Origin: CAYXLI01 sp964464925 | Lineage (GTDB): Bacteria; Acidobacteriota; Terriglobia; Bryobacterales; Bryobacteraceae | Direction of reading: 5' to 3' | Length of the DNA: 64,000 nt | NCBI GenBank assembly: GCA_964464925.1 | Contig: CAYXLI010000004.1 | Location: 186,001-250,000, forward strand | In this document: positions 41,381-49,863 of the stretch, one piece after another | How positions within the stretch are numbered: the stretch's first letter is position 1 | How the letters are laid out: every line of letters starts with the position of its first letter | Notes under the pieces: generated by a model | Database searches by the model: none | Seen by the model: only the letters and a program-made list of their open reading frames with translations | What the model was told of the DNA's origin: nothing | Position numbers and translations under genes: made by a program

Positions 41381-42707
41381 ATTATGCGCGGCTCTGATCG
41401 CCGCGGTCTTCGCGCTTGGCATGCCGCTGATGCAGGCTCAGGACAATGACACGCTCAAACAGATTCTGCAGCGGCTCAATCGGCTGGAGACGGAGAATCG
41501 GGCACTGGCGGAGGAAGTCAAAGCGCTGCGCGAACAGCTCGCCGAAACACGGGGGCAACCCGCCGCACCGGTTGAAGAGCGCCTGTCGGTCGTCGAAGCA
41601 CGCGTTGAGGAACAGGCTCAGACAAAAGTCGAGGCCGCGAATAAATTGCCCATACGGCTGACCGGAATGGCCCTGTTCAACTCTTTCATCAATGGCAAAT
41701 ATAACGGCGGCTCTGAGAATCCTGCAACAGCCGCCCTGTCACCAAACGTGCGCACCAGCGGCGCCACGTTTCGCCAGACCATCGTGGGTCTGAGTTTCAA
41801 CGCGCCTGCGCCGGTGATCGGCGCCAAGGTCAACGGGAGTTTGTACTTCGATCTTTTTGGGGGTACCACCGCATCAGCCAATCACCTCTTTCGTTTGCGT
41901 GTGGCAACCCTTAGCTTCGACTGGGCAAATACAACGTTCTCGTTCGGACAGGACAAACCAATCATCGCGCCCCGTGAACCCGAGTCGATTGCCCAGGTCG
42001 GAGTCTCGCCTGTTACCGGAGCAGGAAATCTATGGTTATGGCAGCCGCAGGCACGCATTGAGCAGCGCTTTCATTTCGGCGCCGATTCCGGCCTGCGGGC
42101 GCAGCTAGGTTTGTATCAGACGAGTGAAGGTGCAACGGTTGTGCCGGCCGAGTACGCGGCCCAGGTGGGCAGGGGCAGGCCCGCCGTGCAAGGCCGTTTT
42201 GAATTGTGGCATCACTTCACGGAAAAGAAACGAATCGAATTTGCCCCGGGTTTTCACACCAGCACCTCACAGGTCGCAAGCGTCAACGTACCATCGAATG
42301 CCTTTTCTCTGGATTGGTTTGCCAACCCGTTCGAGAAGGTGGAATTCAGCGGCGCATTCTACTCGGGGCAGAACATCGGCAATCTCGGGACCGTCAGGCA
42401 GAGTTTCACAATTGTCTCTGAGGGAAATGTTCTGCCGGTGCATTCCAAAGGTGGATGGGCGCAGATCGCCATCCCTTGGACTCCGCGACTCAGCTTCCAT
42501 CTATTCGGCGGCCAGCACGATGACCGGAATCGTGACCTCCTACCGGGAAACATTCAGAAGAATCAGGCCTATTTCGGCAACTTGATGTATAAAGTTGCAC
42601 CGAACGTGATCTTGAGCTTCGAAGGCGGACAGGTCCGGACAGCCTATTACCGCGGCGGCGTTCGTCTGAACAATCACTATGACCTTGCGCTGGCTTATTT
42701 GTTTTAG
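41352..42707 (+). CDS. Porin-like outer-membrane protein with N-terminal coiled coil
   Basis: A 451-aa protein with a basic n-region and signal peptide (ERRCRYRRKLCAALIAAVFA). A short coiled coil comes next (about 35-62: LKQILQRLNRLETENRALAE), as in trimeric porins, then a beta-barrel with alternating strands to a terminal aromatic (ALAYLF). It resembles phosphate-selective or DcaP-like porins only in architecture; I assign no substrate. ATG 41352 is required by the signal and overlaps the CheY-like gene. The 3' end overlaps the cupredoxin gene by 29 bases. Confidence 0.75.
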   Translation: MERRCRYRRKLCAALIAAVFALGMPLMQAQDNDTLKQILQRLNRLETENRALAEEVKALREQLAETRGQPAAPVEERLSVVEARVEEQAQTKVEAANKLPIRLTGMALFNSFINGKYNGGSENPATAALSPNVRTSGATFRQTIVGLSFNAPAPVIGAKVNGSLYFDLFGGTTASANHLFRLRVATLSFDWANTTFSFGQDKPIIAPREPESIAQVGVSPVTGAGNLWLWQPQARIEQRFHFGADSGLRAQLGLYQTSEGATVVPAEYAAQVGRGRPAVQGRFELWHHFTEKKRIEFAPGFHTSTSQVASVNVPSNAFSLDWFANPFEKVEFSGAFYSGQNIGNLGTVRQSFTIVSEGNVLPVHSKGGWAQIAIPWTPRLSFHLFGGQHDDRNRDLLPGNIQKNQAYFGNLMYKVAPNVILSFEGGQVRTAYYRGGVRLNNHYDLALAYLF

Positions 42708-43380
42708 TCTCGTGGCGAGGCTGGCGGGGGCCACTCTGATGGGCAAGGTCGAACTGTCCGGCTCGCAAGATCCTTCTGTTCGTAAGGATCGGAATTATTC
42801 GGGCGTGGTGATCTGGCTTGAGCACGTGGGCGCGATTTCCCGGTTCACACCGGTCAGGACGGAGATGGTGCAGAAGCACAAAACCTTCCTGCCGCATGTT
42901 CTGGCGATCCCGGTCGGTTCCACCGTTTCGTTTCCGAATTATGATCCGATCTTCCACAACGCATTCTCGAACTACAACGGCCAGGTGTTCGACGTTGGAC
43001 TGTATCCTCCTGGGACTACGCGCAATGTCGTCTTCAAGAGGTCAGGCATCGTGCGCGTGTTCTGCAACATTCACCCCTCCATGAGCGCCGTGATCATCGT
43101 GCTGGATTCACCGTATTATGCGGTCACGAATCGCGCCGGAGCCTTCACGCTTCAGGATGTGCCGCCAGGACAATATACGCTTCATGTTTTTCACGAACGA
43201 GCGACGGAAAGCACTCTGAACGCACTCTCCCGGCGAATCACCATCGGGGATTCTGGCGAAACGCTACCGCCGATTTCCGTGTCTGAGACAGGTCATGTGC
43301 AAACGCCCCACATGAACAAGTTCGGAAAAGAATATCCTCCGTCTGAGGATATGCTCGGCTATCCGGTATCTAAGCGATGA
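42679..43380 (+). CDS. Periplasmic cupredoxin-like protein with type-1 copper site
   Basis: A 233-aa exported protein with signal peptide (MTLRWLICFSLVARLAG). The cupredoxin fold region shows all four type-1 copper ligands: H93 (FHN), C129, H132 and M135 in the FCNIHPSM segment. Distances match plastocyanin/azurin-like sites (Cys-x2-His-x2-Met). A carboxypeptidase-regulatory-like beta domain follows (about 138-195: GAFTLQDVPPGQYTLHV). Similar proteins occur in methylamine-utilisation (MauL-like) contexts. It overlaps the porin-like gene upstream and the kinase gene downstream (ATGA), so it belongs to the same translational unit. An electron carrier or copper sensor/binder role is the best guess. 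Confidence 0.82.
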   Translation: MTLRWLICFSLVARLAGATLMGKVELSGSQDPSVRKDRNYSGVVIWLEHVGAISRFTPVRTEMVQKHKTFLPHVLAIPVGSTVSFPNYDPIFHNAFSNYNGQVFDVGLYPPGTTRNVVFKRSGIVRVFCNIHPSMSAVIIVLDSPYYAVTNRAGAFTLQDVPPGQYTLHVFHERATESTLNALSRRITIGDSGETLPPISVSETGHVQTPHMNKFGKEYPPSEDMLGYPVSKR

Positions 43381-45068
43381 GACTCTCGCTGCTCTGGAAG
43401 ATTCTGCTCTCCACCTCGGTGGCCATTACCATCCTGTTCGCCGCAACGGCTTACCTGGTGCAGCGTAATGTTGTCGAAAGCACCTCGCGCAATTTGCAGG
43501 AGGAAGTCAACGCCAGCCTCGGTGCTTACGAATCGCTTTGGAACTCCCGGGCAGAGCAGTTGCAGTCCCTCAGCAAGGTCCTGAGCACGATGTCCGACGT
43601 GCGCGCGGCCTTCAGTACACGGGATCAAGCGACAATCCGGGATACGGCCGGCGAGTTATGGTCGAGAATCTCCAAACAGGATGCCGTTTTTCTGGTAACC
43701 GATCCGGAAGGGCGCGTGATTGCCTCACTTGGATCCCGCGAAGATGCCTTCGGATCTGAGTTGCCTGTGGTGCGTGAGGCGCGGCGGCAGTTTCCGAAAC
43801 AGGCAACCGGATTTCTGGTAAGCAGCGGCCAATTGTTCCAAATGGTGCTGACGCCCGTGTACGTGCAGTCGGGTCCGGGCCAGGCATTGATCAATGTACT
43901 GGCCGCTGGTTACAGGGTGGATAGCGACGTTGCGAGCAGTTTGAAGCAGGCCACTGGCGGAAGTGAGTTCGTGTTCGCGCTCACGGATCGAGTAATCGCA
44001 TCCACACTGCCCGAAGCCTCAAGATTGTTGCCTCGAATCGTCCACGGTGAGCGCGTGGACTATGCCACGCTCGAGAGTCCTTTGCTCGACGTGGATGGCA
44101 AGCCGGTCGGTAAGCTGTGGGTTCTGCGGTCATACGAAACGGCGAAGGAGCGCGTCTCGGAATTGCAGCGCCAGATCGTATGGATCTGGCTCATCGCGCT
44201 GGTGACAGGGCTGCTGGTCACGTCGCTGATGGCGAGACGAATCCTAAGGCCTATTGCCGAACTGGATCGGGCCGCGGCGGAGATCGCTAAGGAGAACTAC
44301 AGCTATCGCCTTCCGGAGACCGGCCACGATGAGCTAAGCCGCCTGGCCCACACGTTCAATGCCATGAGTGAGTCGATTCGCAGTGCACGTGCGGAACTGA
44401 TCAGGCATGAACGGATCAGCACCATCAGCCGGCTCTCGACGTCGATCGTGCACGATCTACGAAGCCCTCTGGCCGCAATTTACGGCGGCGCGGAGATGCT
44501 GGTCGATTCAGCCCTATCTCCTGAGCAGGTGAACCGGCTGGCTCGGAACATCTATCGCGCGTCAAGGCAGGTGCAAGAACTGCTCCAGGAACTGGTGGAC
44601 GTCTCGCGCGGGCGCAAGGGAGAAGGCACTGAGGTGTGCCGGCTGGATGAGCTCGTGCAGGATGCGTGGTCTTTCGCCGCGTCAAGCGCGGAGCGGCACG
44701 GAGTGACTTTGGAATCGCAGGTTTCTCCGGATCTGGAGGTCCCGATGGAGCGAGCCCGCGTGGAGAGGGCGATCCTCAACCTAATGGAGAACGCGATCGA
44801 AGCGATGCCGAAAGGAGGTAAGCTCGTGGTTTCCGCCCGCAGGGTCGGCGGGCATGTTGAGATGTCCGTGCAGGATACGGGGCCTGGTGTGAACCCGGAC
44901 ATACGCTCCCGGCTGTTTGAACCTTTCGTGACAGCGGGAAAGAAGAACGGGCTTGGCCTCGGGCTTGCGCTCTCGCGCCAGACGCTGTTGGACAATGGCG
45001 GCGATCTGTGGCTGGACCCGGCATCCGTTCACGGAGCGCGTTTCTGTTTAAGGCTGCCGGCCGCCTAA
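43377..45068 (+). CDS. Membrane sensor histidine kinase (HAMP-HisKA-HATPase)
   Basis: A 563-aa kinase. Two membrane helices (about 8-28 and 267-285) flank a periplasmic sensor of about 240 residues that resembles a double-Cache/sCache type. HAMP covers about 286-340. The H-box is STSIVHDLRSPL with H359, then NLMENAIEAM (N-box), DTGPG (G1) and GLGLGL (G2). It ends the operon of two response regulators, porin-like and cupredoxin genes. The 34-nt repeat begins seven bases after its stop. Confidence 0.94.
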   Translation: MRLSLLWKILLSTSVAITILFAATAYLVQRNVVESTSRNLQEEVNASLGAYESLWNSRAEQLQSLSKVLSTMSDVRAAFSTRDQATIRDTAGELWSRISKQDAVFLVTDPEGRVIASLGSREDAFGSELPVVREARRQFPKQATGFLVSSGQLFQMVLTPVYVQSGPGQALINVLAAGYRVDSDVASSLKQATGGSEFVFALTDRVIASTLPEASRLLPRIVHGERVDYATLESPLLDVDGKPVGKLWVLRSYETAKERVSELQRQIVWIWLIALVTGLLVTSLMARRILRPIAELDRAAAEIAKENYSYRLPETGHDELSRLAHTFNAMSESIRSARAELIRHERISTISRLSTSIVHDLRSPLAAIYGGAEMLVDSALSPEQVNRLARNIYRASRQVQELLQELVDVSRGRKGEGTEVCRLDELVQDAWSFAASSAERHGVTLESQVSPDLEVPMERARVERAILNLMENAIEAMPKGGKLVVSARRVGGHVEMSVQDTGPGVNPDIRSRLFEPFVTAGKKNGLGLGLALSRQTLLDNGGDLWLDPASVHGARFCLRLPAA

Positions 45069-45074
45069 CCCCCC

Positions 45075-45108
45075 AAAGTGTAAGCTAACCATTGGGGTCT
45101 GACCCCAT
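45075..45108 (+). repeat. 34-nt palindrome-containing repeat, copy 1
   Basis: It reads AAAGTGTAAGCTAACC, A, then TTGGGGTCTGACCCCAT. The last part contains a 13-nt near-perfect palindrome, GGGGTC-T-GACCCC. It matches the copy at 49823-49856 at 33 of 34 positions. It lies seven bases after the kinase stop and 15 bases before the next gene. Confidence 0.85.
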
Positions 45109-45122
45109 GTTCAAATAAGAGA

Positions 45123-45494
45123 TTGGATACAAGAGAGAAGATCATAGCGCCGGATGCCCCGATCCGGCGTGAAGGGAAGCTGTGCGTCGTTGTGGGGCAT
45201 TTCGATCCGGTATTTGCGCCGCATGTGCGCAGGCTCCGGGAGCTTGCGACGGCCTGCGACACACTGGTGGTGATCGTTACGAATCCGAACGAGCCTCTGC
45301 TGCAGAACCGCGCGCGCGCAGAACTCGCTGCGGCGTTGCAGGTAGTGGACTACGTGATTCCAGCGCAGGATAATGCAGTCGAGGACATCCTGGCGCACCT
45401 GCGTCCGGATTGCGTAATTCACGAGCAGGAGGCCGACAGCCAGCGCGCGGCGGCTTTAGCTGCGCATGTCCGCGAGAGACAGAATGCCCGCTGA
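45123..45494 (+). CDS. Cytidylyltransferase-like protein (RfaE/HldE C-terminal type), possibly degenerate
   Basis: A 123-aa protein resembling the nucleotidyltransferase domain of HldE: VVVGHFDPVFAPHVRRL corresponds to the GxFDxxHxGHxxxL block. The usual HxGH is here FAPH, so the first catalytic histidine is missing. The later LVVIVTNPNEPLL strand fits. Length is close to the 130-150 residues of the domain. It overlaps the heptosyltransferase gene by 11 bases and probably forms an LPS-heptose unit with it; loss of the motif makes activity doubtful. The TTG at 45123 is the first available start. Confidence 0.68.
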   Translation: MDTREKIIAPDAPIRREGKLCVVVGHFDPVFAPHVRRLRELATACDTLVVIVTNPNEPLLQNRARAELAAALQVVDYVIPAQDNAVEDILAHLRPDCVIHEQEADSQRAAALAAHVRERQNAR

Positions 45495-46449
45495 TTTCCC
45501 GGTTCGACGGATCCTGGTCGTCCGTCTAGGCGCCATGGGCGACATCCTCCATACGATGCCGGCGGTCGCTAGCCTGAAGCAGAGCTTCCCGAACTCCGAA
45601 CTGCACTGGGCAGTAGAAGAGAAATGGATGAGTCTCCTCGATGCGAATCCCTTCGTGGACGAGGTGATTGCCGTGAACCGTAAGAGCCTGCAGGCCGTGG
45701 TGGCACTGCGGCGCCGGTTGCGTAGCGTGCGCTATGACCTGGCCGTGGATTTTCAGGGACTGATCAAGTCCGCAGTGATTGCCGCAGCGGCGCGGCCCGA
45801 GAAGTTGCACGGTTTCGATCGCTGTCAGGTGCGGGAGCGGCCTGCTGCGCTCTTTTATTCCAACTGCACGAAAGCCGAGGCGACGCACGTGGTGGACCGG
45901 AATCTGGAACTTGCGAGCTCGACGGGCGCTACGAATCTGGTCCGAACCTTCTCAATTCCCGGCGGCGCGCCGGAGGGCGAATTGCCCGATGGCGATTTTG
46001 TGCTGACTAATCCGTTTGCAGGATGGACGAGTAAACAGTGGCCCGCCGAAAACTACACGGAGTTGGCCCGGAGGTTAGAGCAAGAGTGCGGGCTCAAGCT
46101 TGTGCTGAATGTTCCGCCGGGCTCGCCAATAGTGCCGGGTACTTGGACCCATGTGTCGGGACTGAACGGACTCATTCACGCGACTCGCCGCGCTGCGGGA
46201 ATCGTTGGCGTGGATAGCGGACCTATGCATCTTGCAGCCGCACTGGGCAAACCCGGGGTCGCCATTTTTGGCCCGACGGATCCGGCGCGCAATGGACCAT
46301 ATGGATCGAGCCTGACCGTATTGCGAGATCCCTGTGCGGTGACCAGTTACAAGCGGGTGGATGCAATCGATCCAGCGATGCGAGCCGTTACAGTCGAAGC
46401 CGTATTCCAGAGTCTGAAGGCGCGCCTGTACTGCGCGACGAATTCATAA
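45484..46449 (+). CDS. ADP-heptose:LPS heptosyltransferase (GT9 family)
   Basis: A 321-aa enzyme with the GT9 hallmarks: ILVVRLGAMGDILHTMPAV at the N-terminus, FQGLIKSAV, and the C-terminal GVDSGPMHLAAALGKPGVAIFGPTDPAR. It transfers heptose from ADP-heptose to the lipid A core. ATG 45484 begins the compact N-terminus; it overlaps the preceding gene by 11 bases. Start at 45466 is an alternative. The methyltransferase gene begins immediately after its stop. Confidence 0.92.
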   Translation: MPADFPVRRILVVRLGAMGDILHTMPAVASLKQSFPNSELHWAVEEKWMSLLDANPFVDEVIAVNRKSLQAVVALRRRLRSVRYDLAVDFQGLIKSAVIAAAARPEKLHGFDRCQVRERPAALFYSNCTKAEATHVVDRNLELASSTGATNLVRTFSIPGGAPEGELPDGDFVLTNPFAGWTSKQWPAENYTELARRLEQECGLKLVLNVPPGSPIVPGTWTHVSGLNGLIHATRRAAGIVGVDSGPMHLAAALGKPGVAIFGPTDPARNGPYGSSLTVLRDPCAVTSYKRVDAIDPAMRAVTVEAVFQSLKARLYCATNS

Positions 46450-46998
46450 ATGCGGCGCTACTGGTTCCCGAAGGCCTATGCAGATACCGTAGCGCGCCTG
46501 CGCGTGCCGAGTGGGTTTCTTTTGGTGGTCGCATTTGGATGGTTCTCACACCCCACGGCCACTTCCCTGCTCTGCGGCGTGCCGGTCTCGCTGATCGGGT
46601 TATGGCTGCGTGCATGGGCGGCTGGGCACCTCGCGAAAAACCAGCAACTTGCGACCAGTGGTCCGTATGCGTGGATGCGGAACCCGTTATATGCAGGGAC
46701 GCTGTTGGTGGCGGCGGGGCTTGCGGTCGCATCGAACTCATGGGCACTTGGGGTGCTCTTCACCGCTGTGTTCCTGCTGGTGTACCTGCCGGTCATCGAA
46801 CTGGAGGAGCAACACCTGCGCAAGCTGTTCCCGTCCTATCAGGATTATGCCGATCGCGTCCCTCTGCTCGTTCCAACGGGCAGGGCTGATTATCCGCGCA
46901 AGCCGTTTCAGCCTGCCCTCTATAAAAAGAACCAGGAATATCAGGCCCTGCTGGGCTACCTGGCCGGGCTCGCCTGGCTGATCTGGAAGGCGCAGTAA
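46450..46998 (+). CDS. Integral-membrane methyltransferase, isoprenylcysteine/PEMT-like
   Basis: A 182-aa protein with about five membrane segments. The C-terminal signature of ICMT/PEMT-type methyltransferases is clear: GPYAWMRNPLYAG (about 71-83) and EEQHLRKLFPSYQDYADRVP (about 118-137). These use S-adenosylmethionine to methylate lipids or other membrane substrates. It directly follows the heptosyltransferase gene, suggesting a lipid A or envelope lipid role (inference). Confidence 0.87.
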   Translation: MRRYWFPKAYADTVARLRVPSGFLLVVAFGWFSHPTATSLLCGVPVSLIGLWLRAWAAGHLAKNQQLATSGPYAWMRNPLYAGTLLVAAGLAVASNSWALGVLFTAVFLLVYLPVIELEEQHLRKLFPSYQDYADRVPLLVPTGRADYPRKPFQPALYKKNQEYQALLGYLAGLAWLIWKAQ

Positions 46999-47004
46999 GC
47001 GCCT
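46988..47004 (+). terminator. Weak hairpin overlapping the methyltransferase stop
   Basis: AGGCGC and GCGCCT pair around a five-base loop, followed by TGTTGTT. The hairpin overlaps the stop codon. It could attenuate transcription before lysS, but the T-run is poor. Confidence 0.3.
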
Positions 47005-47035
47005 GTTGTTACACTCAAACTTTAGGAGAATTTAA

Positions 47036-48538
47036 TTGTCGCTCGAGCAAGAGCTACTGAAGCAACGAATCGCACGTATCCATGAGATTGAAGCGCTCGG
47101 CTATCGAGCGTACGGGCAGCGATTCGACTTCACTCACACCGTTCCACAGATCCTCGCTGATTACGGAGGCAAGACGGCCGAAGAGTTGGAGCCGAAGGTG
47201 CAGGTGCGGATTGCGGGCCGCATTCAGACGGTGCGCCGCATGGGCAAAGCGGGCTTTCTGCATCTGGCTCAGGATGGTGAGCGGCTGCAAATCTACATCA
47301 AGAAAGACGCAGTCCCCGAGAAAGACTACGCTCTCTATCAACTGCTTGATATCGGTGACATCATCGGCGTGGAAGGCTACCTGTTCCGCACCAAGACCGG
47401 TGAGTTGAGTGTTCACGTGGAGCGCGTCTACTTTCTATCGAAGACGCTGTTGCCGATGCCGGAGAAGTGGCACGGACTGGAAGACGTCGAGACGCGTTAC
47501 CGGCAGCGATACCTCGACCTGATCGCGAATAGCGAAGTCCAGAAGGTGTTCCGAACAAGAGCCAAGGTGATCGCGAGCATGCGGCGGCAACTGGAAGAGC
47601 GCGGCTTCCTGGAAGTGGAGACCCCGATGATGCAGCCGCTGTACGGCGGGGCTGCGGCACGGCCGTTCGCGACGCATCACAACACATTGGACATCGATCT
47701 CTATCTTCGGATCGCGCCCGAATTGTATTTGAAACGGCTCGTTGTGGGTGGACTCGAGCGCGTCTACGAGATCAATCGTAACTTCCGAAACGAGGGCATC
47801 TCGACGCATCACAATCCAGAGTTCACGATGCTCGAGTTCTACCAGGCATATACCGACTACAAGGGCCTTATGGACCTGTCGTCCGAGTTGCTGCGGCAAA
47901 CCGCAGTGGATGCGACCGGATCGGCGCAGGTGCCGTACCAGGGACGGACAATCGATTTCGACAAGATCCAGCGCTTCACGATTCGCGAAGCAATTGTCGA
48001 GTACTGGAAGGGCGATAACCGCCCGACGCTCGATGATGTGAAGAATCCTGAGTGGCTGGCCCGCCACTCAAGCGCACCCTCGAACGGCGAGAAACTGGTG
48101 AACATCTTCGAAGACATGGTAGAGGATCAACTCTTCCAGCCGACGATCATTTACGAGTACCCCGTCGAGACCTCGCCGCTGTCGAAGAACAATCTCGAGG
48201 ACCCGTCGATGGTGGACCGATTCGAGATCTATGTAGCCGGAATGGAGATCGGCAACGCTTATACCGAGTTGAATGACCCGCAAGAGCAGCGTCGCCGGTT
48301 CGAGATGCAGCTGGGCATGGCAGAACGCGGCAATGAAGAAGCGCACCGCATGGACGAAGACTACATCCGCGCGTTGTCCTACGGTATGCCGCCGACCGGC
48401 GGTGAAGGAATCGGAATCGACCGGCTCACGATGGTGCTGACCGATTCGCGGTCGATCCGCGACGTGATTCTGTTTCCACTTTTGCGGCCCGAAGGTCCGA
48501 TCGGCCTTGCGGACACGCTGCGCGAAATTGAGCCGTGA
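47036..48538 (+). CDS. lysS: Lysyl-tRNA synthetase, class II
   Basis: A 500-aa class II synthetase that charges tRNA-Lys. The OB-fold anticodon-binding domain is at about 55-150 and the class II motifs follow: motif 1 (FLEVETPMMQ), motif 2 (NRNFRNEGISTHHNPEFTML) and motif 3 (GGEGIGIDRLTM). A TAGGAGAA sequence (about 47023-47030) supports the TTG start at 47036. Its stop overlaps the GTG of the LolC/E gene (GTGA). Confidence 0.97.
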   Translation: MSLEQELLKQRIARIHEIEALGYRAYGQRFDFTHTVPQILADYGGKTAEELEPKVQVRIAGRIQTVRRMGKAGFLHLAQDGERLQIYIKKDAVPEKDYALYQLLDIGDIIGVEGYLFRTKTGELSVHVERVYFLSKTLLPMPEKWHGLEDVETRYRQRYLDLIANSEVQKVFRTRAKVIASMRRQLEERGFLEVETPMMQPLYGGAAARPFATHHNTLDIDLYLRIAPELYLKRLVVGGLERVYEINRNFRNEGISTHHNPEFTMLEFYQAYTDYKGLMDLSSELLRQTAVDATGSAQVPYQGRTIDFDKIQRFTIREAIVEYWKGDNRPTLDDVKNPEWLARHSSAPSNGEKLVNIFEDMVEDQLFQPTIIYEYPVETSPLSKNNLEDPSMVDRFEIYVAGMEIGNAYTELNDPQEQRRRFEMQLGMAERGNEEAHRMDEDYIRALSYGMPPTGGEGIGIDRLTMVLTDSRSIRDVILFPLLRPEGPIGLADTLREIEP

Positions 48539-49770
48539 ACTACGGTTTCGAACTGTTCGTTGCGAACCGCTACCTGCGGGCCAAGCGCAAGCAGGCCGTG
48601 ATTTCTGTCATCACGATCATCTCCGTCATTGGTGTAGCAGCAGGAGTCATGGCACTCGTGATTGCGCTGGCAATTACGAACGGGTTCCGGTCCACGCTGC
48701 AGAAGAACCTGCTCGGCGCGACGGCGCATGTCAGCATTCTCGAGAAAGAACCGGGCTTTGGGATCGATCACTGGCGTGAATTGACCGAGAAACTGAAGCG
48801 CCTGCCGCACGTGACCAGCGCCGCACCGGGGCTCTACGGCAACGTGCTCTTCTCAGGACCAATTCAGTCCGTGGGCGGACTGCTGAAGGGAATTGACCCC
48901 GGTTCAGGGCAGCAGCAGACCGATGTCTTACGACATTTGAAACAGGGCTCCTTACAGGGTCTCGATGAGCCGGGCAAGATGCCGGGAATCGTGCTTGGAT
49001 CGAAGCTGGCCCAGAACACCGGCATGCAGTTGGGCAGCGTGGTGAAGGTGATGAGCCCGCAAGGAGAGCTGACGCCTTTCGGGCCAAGGCTGACACAGCA
49101 TCGCTTCCGGGTTAGCGGCATCTTCGAATCGGGCTTCTACGAACTGGATAATGCCTGGGCGTATACGTCTCTCAAATCCGCGCAGACCGTGATGTCAGTA
49201 GACGACGTGGTCAACACGATCGAACTGAAAGTAGACGATCTGGATCTGGCTCCGCAGGTGGCTAAGGAAGCGGATCGTGTGATCGGGAGTAAACTCGCGG
49301 CCACGTCATGGAAAGAACAGAATAAGCCGATTCTGAATGCTCTGAAGATGGAAAAGGTCGTGACGGTGGTCACCGTGGGGCTCATTCAGCTTGTGGGCGC
49401 TTTGAACATTTTGATCGCACTGATCATGATGGTGATGGAGAAGTATAGGGACATCGCGATTCTGATGTCGATGGGCGCAAGGCACCAACAGATCCGGCGA
49501 ATTTTCATGCTGGAAGGCGTATTGATCGGAGCGGTGGGCACGGTGATCGGGCTGGTACTCGGTTACGGGCTCAGCTACTTTGCGGATCACTATCGCTGGA
49601 TTCCGCTCGACGAGGAGGTTTACTCGCTGAGCTTCGTTCCGTTTGACGCGCGCTGGACGGACGGGATCTGGATCGCGGCGGTGGCGATCTTCGTGAGCTT
49701 TGTCGCGACGCTGTATCCGGCTCGCAACGCTACCAGGATCTCGCCCGTGGAAGCGTTGCGGTACGAATAG
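48535..49770 (+). CDS. LolC/LolE-type lipoprotein-releasing ABC permease
   Basis: A 411-aa permease with one N-terminal helix (about 20-50), a large periplasmic domain and three C-terminal helices (FtsX/MacB fold). The AVISVITIISVIGVAAGV and MSMGARHQQIRRIF segments are characteristic. It sorts lipoproteins toward the outer membrane with an ATPase LolD. No LolD gene follows; a 34-nt repeat and a convergent gene lie downstream, so the ATPase must be encoded elsewhere. Coupled to lysS by GTGA overlap, as in many genomes. Confidence 0.9.
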   Translation: MNYGFELFVANRYLRAKRKQAVISVITIISVIGVAAGVMALVIALAITNGFRSTLQKNLLGATAHVSILEKEPGFGIDHWRELTEKLKRLPHVTSAAPGLYGNVLFSGPIQSVGGLLKGIDPGSGQQQTDVLRHLKQGSLQGLDEPGKMPGIVLGSKLAQNTGMQLGSVVKVMSPQGELTPFGPRLTQHRFRVSGIFESGFYELDNAWAYTSLKSAQTVMSVDDVVNTIELKVDDLDLAPQVAKEADRVIGSKLAATSWKEQNKPILNALKMEKVVTVVTVGLIQLVGALNILIALIMMVMEKYRDIAILMSMGARHQQIRRIFMLEGVLIGAVGTVIGLVLGYGLSYFADHYRWIPLDEEVYSLSFVPFDARWTDGIWIAAVAIFVSFVATLYPARNATRISPVEALRYE

Positions 49771-49800
49771 CGGCCAAATATTCTGTTTTCAAAGAACAAT

Positions 49801-49815
49801 GAGGCAGTATGCCTC
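49801..49815 (-). terminator. Hairpin downstream of the secreted-hydrolase gene
   Basis: GAGGCA and TGCCTC pair around a three-base loop. Read on the minus strand, the hairpin is followed by ATTGTTCTTTG, a T-rich run, so it could end transcription of the gene at 49864-51849. Confidence 0.4.
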
Positions 49816-49822
49816 GGGGCGA

Positions 49823-49856
49823 AAAGTGTAAGCTAACCCTTGGGGTCTGACCCCAT
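49823..49856 (+). repeat. 34-nt palindrome-containing repeat, copy 2
   Basis: Identical to the copy at 45075-45108 except for a C in place of A at position 17. It lies 52 bases after the LolC/E stop, seven bases from the convergent hydrolase gene. Confidence 0.85.
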
Positions 49857-49863
49857 TAACGAT

